Source of the DNA: Actinomycetales bacterium Ga0077552
GTDB lineage: Bacteria; Actinomycetota; Actinomycetes; Actinomycetales; Microbacteriaceae
DNA length: 10,690 nucleotides
NCBI GenBank assembly: GCA_001464255.1
Contig: LNFD01000235.1
Location: forward strand, 1-10,690
Direction: 5' to 3'
Below, piece by piece: positions 6,175-10,690 of this stretch. The notes below the pieces were generated by a model that worked only from the letters and a program-made list of their open reading frames with translations, was not told the DNA's origin and made no database searches. The translations under genes were made by a program, and so were the position numbers. Position 1 is the stretch's first letter. Each line of letters begins with the position of its first letter.

Positions 6175-6968
6175 CTAGGCGCCGTGGTGGCTCGGCACGC
6201 CGAGGGCGTCGAGCAGCTTCGCGCGCAGGCGCGTGAGCACGACCGAGGCGCGGTCGCGCGGCCGTGCTCCGGGGACGTCGAGGATCATGCTGATCGTCGC
6301 GCCGGGGCGGTCGTGGCGAGTACCCAGGAGCACGATGCGGTCGGCAAGCGCGAGCGCTTCATCGACATCGTGCGTGACGAGCACGATCGTGGCGGGCTCG
6401 GCACGGTGGATGTCGACGAGCAGATCCTGCATCGTCAACCGGGTGAGAGCATCCAGGGCGCCGAAGGGCTCGTCGAGCAGCAGCACGCCGGGTCCGCGCG
6501 CGAGCGCGCGGGCGAGCGACACGCGCTGGGCCATGCCGCCGGAGATCTCGCGCGGCTTGAGGCCCGCGGCGTGACTCAGCTGCACGAGCTCGAGCAGCTC
6601 GGCGACGCGCTCGGCGCCCTGACGACGGTCGAGACCGCGAGGCAGCCCGAGCTCGACGTTGCGCGCGACGGTGCGCCACGGCAGGAGGCGCGGCTCCTGG
6701 AAGGCGACGGCCGAGCGCTGGTCGGCGGGCGCGACGGCCGTGCGGTCGATCGTGAGCGTGCCCGCCGTCGGCCGGTCGAGCCCGCTGATCTGGCGCAGCA
6801 GCGTCGACTTGCCGCAGCCCGAGGGGCCCAGAAGCGCGACGATCTCGCCCGGGGCGATCTCGAGCTGGATATCGCGGAGCACGATGCGCTCCTCACCACC
6901 CCGCGCGGCGGGGAAGGCGCGGCCGACCCCGCGGTCGCGACGGTGACGGAGCTGGAGGAGGACGACAT
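6175..6968 (-). CDS. ABC transporter ATP-binding protein, SsuB/TauB/NrtD-type, with an apparent frameshift near the start
   Basis: The ATPase that powers the importer. All nucleotide-binding motifs are intact in the main frame: Walker A GPSGCGKST, Q-loop AFQEPRLLPW, signature ISGGMAQR, Walker B VLLLDEPFGALD and H-loop VTHDVDEAL. The N-terminus is odd. In the ATPase frame the only starts before the core are GTG/TTG codons at 7047, 7041, 7017 and 6996, giving an Arg/His-rich extension unlike the family. In the neighbouring frame an ATG at 6968 opens MSSSSSSVTVATAG with nearly all G/C third bases. Adding one G to the GGGG at 6930-6927 joins the two as VTVATAGVGRAFPAARGG, giving a normal 264-residue ATPase (Walker A at 48-56). 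I place the start at 6968 and assume a lost base, a sequencing error or slippage; an unshifted start at 6996 is the alternative. The stop is TAG at 6177-6175. Confidence 0.8.
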
Positions 6969-6974
6969 GACGCC

Positions 6975-7004
6975 ACCGTACGAGGCGGTCTCGCACCGCG
7001 GCAA
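6975..7004 (-). promoter_or_regulatory. Candidate promoter of the importer operon, leaderless geometry
   Basis: A -35-like TTGCCG at 7004-6999 and a -10-like TACGGT at 6980-6975 are separated by 18 bases. The -10 ends 6 bases before the ATG at 6968, so the transcript would begin at or next to the ATG, the layout of leaderless mRNAs that are common in actinobacteria. It supports 6968 as the true start of the ATPase. Matching is 4/6 and 3/6 to the sigma70 consensus, so this is a prediction only. Confidence 0.45.
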
Positions 7005-7017
7005 ACCGGGCCGACAC

Positions 7018-7058
7018 GTGACGACACGGAGTGAAACACAACGTCACACAGGCGTCAC
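7018..7058. promoter_or_regulatory. Cluster of GTGACG/CGTCAC half-sites, candidate operator
   Basis: The plus strand carries GTGACG at 7018-7023 and CGTCAC at 7042-7047 and 7053-7058. The last two are exactly 11 bases apart (one helical turn), and the first is inverted relative to them. A GAAAC at 7033-7037 lies between. The cluster fills the gap between nusB and the predicted -35 of the importer, a fitting place for a regulator. The GTNAC/GAAAC flavour resembles GlnR half-sites, but the spacing does not match a full GlnR box. Confidence 0.4.
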
Positions 7059-7068
7059 CGGGGCGCGA

Positions 7069-7464
7069 TCAGGCCCGAACGTCCTCCGCGATCGCCCCGA
7101 GCACGCCGTTGACGAAGGGGGCGCTGTCATCGGTCGAGAGCACGCTCGCGAGCTCCATCGCCTCGGCGATCGCGACGGCCGTGGGGATCTCGGGGTTGTC
7201 GCGCAGCTCCCACGTCGCCATGCGCAGGATCGCGCGGTCGACGACGGGCATGCGCGCGAGGGTCCAGCCGACCGCGTGCTGCTCGATGAGGGCGTCGATC
7301 TCGATCCGGGCCTCGTCGACCCCGCGCACGATCTGCTCGGCGTACGGCCAGCTCGAGGCGCGACGGGCCTCGTCACCGAGCACCTCGGCGATCGGGACCT
7401 GCCGCACATCGGCGATGTAGAGCATGTCGAGAGCCCGCTTGCGGGCCTTGCTGCGGGCGCTCAC
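7069..7464 (-). CDS. nusB: Transcription antitermination factor NusB
   Basis: NusB binds boxA RNA together with NusE (ribosomal protein S10) and helps RNA polymerase read through ribosomal RNA operons. The 131-residue, all-helical protein is near the usual length (about 130-150). It has the family's N-terminal MSARSKARKRALDMLYIADVR, the central MPVVDRAILRMATWELRDNPEIPTAVAIAEAMELA and the C-terminal DSAPFVNGVLGAIAEDVRA. The GTG start at 7464 shares its first base with the last base of the efp stop (TAGTG), so translation is probably coupled. This efp-nusB pair is standard in actinobacteria. No convincing terminator follows; about 100 bases separate it from the importer ATPase. Confidence 0.96.
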   Translation of the reverse strand: MSARSKARKRALDMLYIADVRQVPIAEVLGDEARRASSWPYAEQIVRGVDEARIEIDALIEQHAVGWTLARMPVVDRAILRMATWELRDNPEIPTAVAIAEAMELASVLSTDDSAPFVNGVLGAIAEDVRA

Positions 7465-8027
7465 TACTCGCTGACGCGGCCCAGGTAGTCGCCCGTGCGC
7501 GTGTCGACCTTGACCTTCGTGCCCGTCTCGAGGAAGAGCGGCACCTGGATCTCGTAGCCGGTCTCGACGGTCGCGGGCTTCGTGCCACCCGTCGAGCGGT
7601 CGCCCTGCAGACCCGGCTCAGTGTACGTGACCTCGAGCACGACCGACGCCGGCAGGTCGAGGTACAGCGGGGCGCCCTCGTTCATGGCGATCGTGACGAT
7701 CTGGTTCTCGAGCATGAAGTTGGCGGCGTCGCCGACGACCGAGGCCGGCACGGTGACCTGCTCGTAGTCGCTCGTGTCCATGAAGACGTAGTCGGCACCG
7801 TCCTGGTAGAGGTACTGGTAGTCGCGGCGATCGACGATCGCGAAGTCGATCTTCGTGCCGGCGTTGAAGGTCTTGTCGACGACCTTGCCGCTCATGACGT
7901 TGCGCATCTTGGTGCGCACGAACGCGCCGCCCTTGCCCGGCTTGACGTGCTGGAACTCGATGACGTTCCAGAGCTGCCCGTCGAGGTTGAGCACGCTGCC
8001 GTTCTTGATGTCGTTCGTGGTCGCCAT
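7464..8027 (-). CDS. efp: Translation elongation factor P
   Basis: EF-P enters the ribosomal E site and relieves stalling at consecutive prolines. The 187-residue, three-domain protein has normal length. Domain I carries the tip loop QHVKPGKGGAFVRTK (26-40), with Lys32 pointing towards the peptidyl-transferase centre. Domain II includes YQYLYQDGADYVFMDTSDYEQ, and domain III ends in the family signature GYEIQVPLFLETGTKVKVDTRTGDYLGRV. The loop is PGKGG rather than the PGKGP seen in many actinobacteria. Start ATG at 8027 (MATTNDIKNGSVLNLDGQLW), with only a weak GGA upstream. The 93-base gap after aroQ holds a candidate promoter and a GC-rich stem-loop, so efp-nusB may be transcribed separately from the aro genes. 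Confidence 0.98.
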   Translation of the reverse strand: MATTNDIKNGSVLNLDGQLWNVIEFQHVKPGKGGAFVRTKMRNVMSGKVVDKTFNAGTKIDFAIVDRRDYQYLYQDGADYVFMDTSDYEQVTVPASVVGDAANFMLENQIVTIAMNEGAPLYLDLPASVVLEVTYTEPGLQGDRSTGGTKPATVETGYEIQVPLFLETGTKVKVDTRTGDYLGRVSE

Positions 8028-8048
8028 GAGTCTGAGAGGTCCGTTCCG

Positions 8049-8065
8049 GTGAGATGCAGTGAGAT
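8049..8065. repeat. Short tandem repeat in the efp leader
   Basis: GTGAGAT occurs at 8049-8055 and again at 8059-8065, a 10-base period, between the candidate efp promoter and the efp start. It could be a protein-binding site or chance. Confidence 0.25.
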
Positions 8066-8092
8066 CGGGTCGCGCGAGCGCGCCGACGCGAA

Positions 8093-8098
8093 AGTCTA
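8093..8098 (-). promoter_or_regulatory. Candidate -10 box of the efp promoter
   Basis: TAGACT, the same hexamer proposed for pyrR, lies 65 bases before the efp ATG in the only sizeable gap in the right-hand half. No clear -35 is visible at the usual distance. A start near 8086 would give a leader of about 60 bases. Confidence 0.35.
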
Positions 8099-8104
8099 GT
8101 CGAC

Positions 8105-8122
8105 AGGGGCGGGCACGCCCCT
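8105..8122 (-). terminator. GC-rich stem-loop at the end of aroQ
   Basis: AGGGGCG and CGCCCCU (8122-8116 and 8111-8105) form a 7-bp stem around a UGCC loop, overlapping the aroQ stop codon. There is no U-run, so it would be a weak or actinobacterial-type terminator, or a 3' stabiliser. It separates the aro genes from efp-nusB. Confidence 0.4.
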
Positions 8123-8564
8123 ACGGGCGGCGCAGCACCTGGTCGAGCGCGAGCCGATACGACCCGAAGCCGAACCCCGCGATGACCCCGGTGGCGACGC
8201 CGGAGATGACGCTCGTGTGCCGGAACTCCTCACGCGCGTGCGGGTTCGACAGGTGCACTTCGATCACCGGGATGCCCGCCTCGGTCACGAGGGCGACCGC
8301 GTCGCGCAGGGCGTAGCTGTAGTGCGTGAAGGCTGCGGGGTTCAGGATGACCGGCGTATGGGCATCCACCGCCTCGTGCAGCCAGCCGATGAGCTCGGCC
8401 TCGTCGTTCGACTGCCGCAGGTCGATCTCGACTCCCTCGGCCGCCGCGCCGAGCTCGTCGCGCAGCTCGGCGAGCGTCGCCGTGCCGTAGATCTCGGGTT
8501 CGCGCGTGCCGAGGCGGTTGAGGTTGGGCCCGTTGAGCACGAGCACGCGGGTGACGGCGGTCAT
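8121..8564 (-). CDS. aroQ: 3-Dehydroquinate dehydratase, type II
   Basis: AroQ removes water from 3-dehydroquinate to give 3-dehydroshikimate, the third shikimate-pathway step. The 147-residue protein is the usual type II length, a small dodecameric enzyme. It shows NGPNLNRLGTREPEIYG (11-27) with the lid Arg21 and catalytic Tyr26, QSNDEAELI (51-59), NPAAFTHYSYALRDA (75-89) with Asn75 and His81, and EVHLSNPHAREEFRH (102-116) with catalytic His103. All catalytic residues are present. The start ATG at 8564 lies 25 bases after the aroB stop; GGGTGA just upstream may act as a weak Shine-Dalgarno, and the same bases include TAGGGT, a possible internal -10. It is the last of the four aro genes; the remaining pathway genes are elsewhere. 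Confidence 0.97.
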   Translation of the reverse strand: MTAVTRVLVLNGPNLNRLGTREPEIYGTATLAELRDELGAAAEGVEIDLRQSNDEAELIGWLHEAVDAHTPVILNPAAFTHYSYALRDAVALVTEAGIPVIEVHLSNPHAREEFRHTSVISGVATGVIAGFGFGSYRLALDQVLRRP

Positions 8565-8589
8565 GGCGTCACCCTATCGGCGCGGGCGC

Positions 8590-9666
8590 TCACTCCCCCA
8601 CCTCCTGGTAGGCGGCGAAGAGCATCGACTCGTCGGTGCCGTTGAGCACGCGCGGTCGGGCCACGTCGTCGAGCACGATGAAGCGCAGCATGCCGGCCCG
8701 GGCCTTCTTGTCGCGCTGCATCGTCGCGAGCAGGGTCTTCCACCGTCCGAGCGGGTAGCCCGTGGGCAGCGTCAGCGAAGCGAGGATGCGGCGCGTGCGA
8801 TCGACCTGCTCGGCGGGCAACGAGCCGGCGAGGTGCGAGAGCTCGGCCGCGAAGACCATGCCGATCGCGATCGCCGCGCCGTGCCGCCAGCGGTAGCGCT
8901 CGGCATGCTCGATGGCGTGGCCGAGCGTGTGGCCGTAGTTCAGGATCTCGCGCTGGCCCTGCTCGGTGAAGTCGTCGCTCACGACGGCGGCCTTGACGCG
9001 GATGCTGCGCTCGATGAGCTCGCGGAAGACGGGGCTCTCGCGGTCTGTGGCGACGCTCACATCGGCCTCGAGCAGCTCGAGGATGACGGGGTCGGCGATG
9101 AAGCCGCACTTCACGACCTCCGCGAACCCGGCGAGGATCTCGTTCTGCGGCAGGCCGGCGAGCAGGTCGAGGTCGACGAGCACGGCCGTGGGCGCCCAGA
9201 ACGCGCCGACGAGGTTCTTGCCCTCGGCGGTGTTGATGCCGGTCTTGCCGCCGACCGCCGCGTCGACCATGCCGAGCACCGTCGTGGGCACCTGCACCAC
9301 GGCGATGCCGCGCAGCCAGGTCGCGGCGACGAAGCCGGCGAGATCGGTCGTGGCTCCCCCGCCCAGGCCGATCACGGCATCCGTGCGGGTGAAATCGGTC
9401 TGGCCCATGACCTGCCAGCAGAACGCGGCGACCTCGATGCGCTTCGCCCCCTCGGCGTCGGGCACCTCGGCGAGGAGCACCTCGACCCGACCGGCGAGCT
9501 GGGCGCGCAGGGCCTCGGCCTGCTCGGCGAGCGGCGGGGCGTGGATGACGAGCACCTTCGCGGCGGCGGGCGGCAGCACTGAGGCGAGGTCGGCGATCAG
9601 CCCCCGGCCGACGCGCACCTCGTAGGGCGCGGTTCCCGTGACGGGGATGACGGTCGTGTCGGTCAT
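8590..9666 (-). CDS. aroB: 3-Dehydroquinate synthase
   Basis: AroB converts DAHP to 3-dehydroquinate using bound NAD+ and a divalent metal, the second shikimate-pathway step. The 358 residues match the family. The NAD-binding part has GLGGGATTDLAGFVAATWLRG (100-120) and VPTTVLGMVDAAVGGKTGIN (126-145). The metal site has Glu183 in GFAEVVKCG, His246 in NYGHTLGHAIE and His262 in RHGAAIAIGM. The start is the ATG at 9666, which overlaps the aroK stop as ATGA and has a GGAGG-like Shine-Dalgarno just upstream; the twelve residues encoded further upstream in the open frame belong to the aroK shadow. aroC, aroK and aroB thus form a coupled chain. Confidence 0.97.
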   Translation of the reverse strand: MTDTTVIPVTGTAPYEVRVGRGLIADLASVLPPAAAKVLVIHAPPLAEQAEALRAQLAGRVEVLLAEVPDAEGAKRIEVAAFCWQVMGQTDFTRTDAVIGLGGGATTDLAGFVAATWLRGIAVVQVPTTVLGMVDAAVGGKTGINTAEGKNLVGAFWAPTAVLVDLDLLAGLPQNEILAGFAEVVKCGFIADPVILELLEADVSVATDRESPVFRELIERSIRVKAAVVSDDFTEQGQREILNYGHTLGHAIEHAERYRWRHGAAIAIGMVFAAELSHLAGSLPAEQVDRTRRILASLTLPTGYPLGRWKTLLATMQRDKKARAGMLRFIVLDDVARPRVLNGTDESMLFAAYQEVGE

Positions 9667-10211
9667 GATCCTCCGGCCGCAGCGGCGCGCTCGCGCGCCC
9701 ACTCGGCGATCTCCTCGGCGATGTGGTCGATGGGGCGCGACGAGGTGTCCCAGGTCGCGGCGGCAAGAGCCGTGTACGTCGGCATGCGCCGCGTGACGAG
9801 CTCGACCCAGGCGGCGATGCCGTCGCGGACGAGCGGACGGGTGTCGGGGTCGAGGCGCTCGGCAGCCGCCTCGGGCGTGATCGTGAGCAGCACGACGGGC
9901 AGTCTGTCGAGGGCCGCAGCGACGCTCGGTGTCATGACGGCTCCCCCGCCGAGCGAGACGACGGCGCCCGGCTGCCGCAGGGCATCCGCGACCGCCTCGG
10001 CCTCGAGCGCGCGGAAGGCGGCCTCGCCGCGCTCCGCGAAGATCTCGGGGATCGATCCGTGGGCTGCCGCGATCTGCTTGTCGGTGTCGATGACCGGCGC
10101 ATCCAGGATGCGCCCGAGCCTCTTGCCGATGCGCGACTTGCCCGCGGCGGGCGGGCCGATGAGCACGACGAGCGGACCCGTGCTCCGTCCCGGTGCGGCA
10201 GCGTCAGCCAC
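9663..10211 (-). CDS. aroK: Shikimate kinase
   Basis: AroK phosphorylates shikimate at the 3-hydroxyl with ATP. The 182-residue P-loop protein has Walker A GPPAAGKS (19-26), the DTD motif (42-44, Asp44 binding shikimate), FAERGEAAFR (58-67) with Arg61, the GGG loop (88-90) that also contacts shikimate, the lid RPLV (125-128) and RRMPTY (141-146). After GKS comes Arg where most shikimate kinases have Thr; the key Lys25 and Ser26 are kept. The start is the GTG at 10211, overlapping the end of aroC by 8 bases; the frame runs further upstream only as a shadow of aroC. It ends overlapping aroB as ATGA. The N-terminal ten residues are variable, so a start a few codons away is possible. Confidence 0.94.
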   Translation of the reverse strand: MADAAAPGRSTGPLVVLIGPPAAGKSRIGKRLGRILDAPVIDTDKQIAAAHGSIPEIFAERGEAAFRALEAEAVADALRQPGAVVSLGGGAVMTPSVAAALDRLPVVLLTITPEAAAERLDPDTRPLVRDGIAAWVELVTRRMPTYTALAAATWDTSSRPIDHIAEEIAEWARERAAAAGGS

Positions 10212-10690
10212 GGCCGTCGGAGACCGCCGTCGTGAGGGTCGCGGGGATCGCCGCGAGGTAGCCCTCGAGGTTCCGGCGGGTCTCGGCGATCGAGTCGCCC
10301 CCGAACTTCTCGAGCACCGCCTCGGCGAGCACGAGCGCGACCATCGCCTCGGCCACGACACCCGCGGCGGGCACGGCGCACACGTCGGAGCGCTGATGGT
10401 GGGCGGCCGCGGCCTCGCCCGTCGACGTGTCGACGGTGCGCAGCGCGTGCGGCACGGTCGCGATGGGCTTCATGCCCGCGCGCACGCGCAGCACGGTGCC
10501 CGTGCTCATGCCGCCTTCGGTACCGCCGGCGCGGTCGCTCAGCCGCTCGATGAGCCCGTCGTCGACGACGAGCTCGTCGTGTGCGGCCGAACCGCGGCGG
10601 CGCGTGGTCTCGAAGCCGTCGCCGACCTCGACGCCCTTGATGGCCTGGATGCCCATGAGCGCCGCCGCGAGCTTGGCGTCGAGGCGGCGG
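10204..10690 (-). CDS. aroC: Chorismate synthase, 5' part outside window
   Basis: AroC makes chorismate from EPSP using reduced FMN, the last shikimate-pathway step. Only the C-terminal 161 residues are visible; about 240 should lie beyond the right edge. The visible part begins RRLDAKLAAALMGIQAIKGVEVGDGF and contains SAAHDEL, the FMN/EPSP-site motif RAGGTEGGMSTG, RVRAGMKPIATV and QRSDVCAVPAAGVVAEAMVALVLAEAVLEKFGGDS, all typical. It ends at the TGA 10206-10204, overlapping the GTG of aroK by 8 bases. It is the most upstream gene in the window of the aroC-aroK-aroB-aroQ set. Confidence 0.96.
   Translation of the reverse strand, partial: RRLDAKLAAALMGIQAIKGVEVGDGFETTRRRGSAAHDELVVDDGLIERLSDRAGGTEGGMSTGTVLRVRAGMKPIATVPHALRTVDTSTGEAAAAHHQRSDVCAVPAAGVVAEAMVALVLAEAVLEKFGGDSIAETRRNLEGYLAAIPATLTTAVSDGRG

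Noticed and set aside
4184..6968. Importer cluster as a recent horizontal island
   Set aside because: GC content and codon use look like the flanks, and there is no integrase, transposase, tRNA or flanking repeat.
7018..7058. Full GlnR box upstream of the importer
   Set aside because: GTNAC and GAAAC half-sites occur but the spacings (10 and 5 bases between GTGAC, GAAAC and GTCAC) do not fit the 6-base spacers of the consensus, so I kept it only as an unassigned half-site cluster.
6969..7068. Rho-independent terminator after nusB
   Set aside because: The GUGACG/CGUCAC arms could pair, but the loop would be 18 bases and there is no U-run; a DNA-binding array explains the repeats better.
5560..7488. 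642-codon open frame on the plus strand across the importer genes
   Set aside because: It is antisense to the binding-protein, ATPase and nusB genes, has a low-complexity Arg/Ala/Gly/Asp composition and no motif.
1..10690. CRISPR array, toxin-antitoxin, defence system, tRNA or rRNA
   Set aside because: No repeat-spacer pattern, no matching protein families and no RNA-gene signatures were seen; the window is tightly packed with metabolic and housekeeping genes.

Overview
The window is very GC-rich, and every gene I can support lies on the minus strand, so transcription runs from high to low coordinates. Gene content and order, GTG starts, TANNNT-type -10 boxes and stop/start overlaps point to a high-GC actinobacterium. 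The family Microbacteriaceae is my best guess from protein flavour (for example the KPGKGGAF loop of EF-P), but I could not run a search. The window is core chromosome with one accessory insertion; I see no phage, transposon, CRISPR or RNA gene.

Layout in order of transcription. (1) 10690-8121: aroC (5' part outside the window), aroK, aroB and aroQ, four shikimate-pathway enzymes, the first three joined by overlapping stop/start codons. (2) 8027-7069: efp and nusB, a translation factor and a transcription-antitermination factor, overlapping by one base. (3) 6968-4184: an ABC importer of the SsuABC (aliphatic sulfonate/taurine/nitrate) superfamily, in the order ATPase, lipoprotein binding protein, permease. 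(4) 4116-1: the de novo pyrimidine operon pyrR-pyrB-pyrC-(small membrane protein)-carA, with carA running off the left end.

As I recall the Streptomyces coelicolor map, efp-nusB is followed by bldD and then pyrR. Here an importer fills the nusB-pyrR junction. It appears to have its own promoter with an ATG at the expected transcription start (leaderless), and a cluster of GTGACG/CGTCAC half-sites just upstream. The ATPase gene appears to carry a one-base frameshift at a run of four Gs near its start: adding one G joins the ATG at 6968 to the rest of the gene and gives a normal 264-residue protein.

The clearest regulatory element is the 45-base leader in front of pyrR. It contains a close match to the PyrR-binding RNA consensus in a hairpin with the expected bulge and purine-rich internal loop. 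Its lower stem pairs with the pyrR Shine-Dalgarno sequence. This predicts translational repression by PyrR, as described for mycobacteria, spread along the operon by the tightly coupled starts of pyrB, pyrC, the membrane-protein gene and carA.
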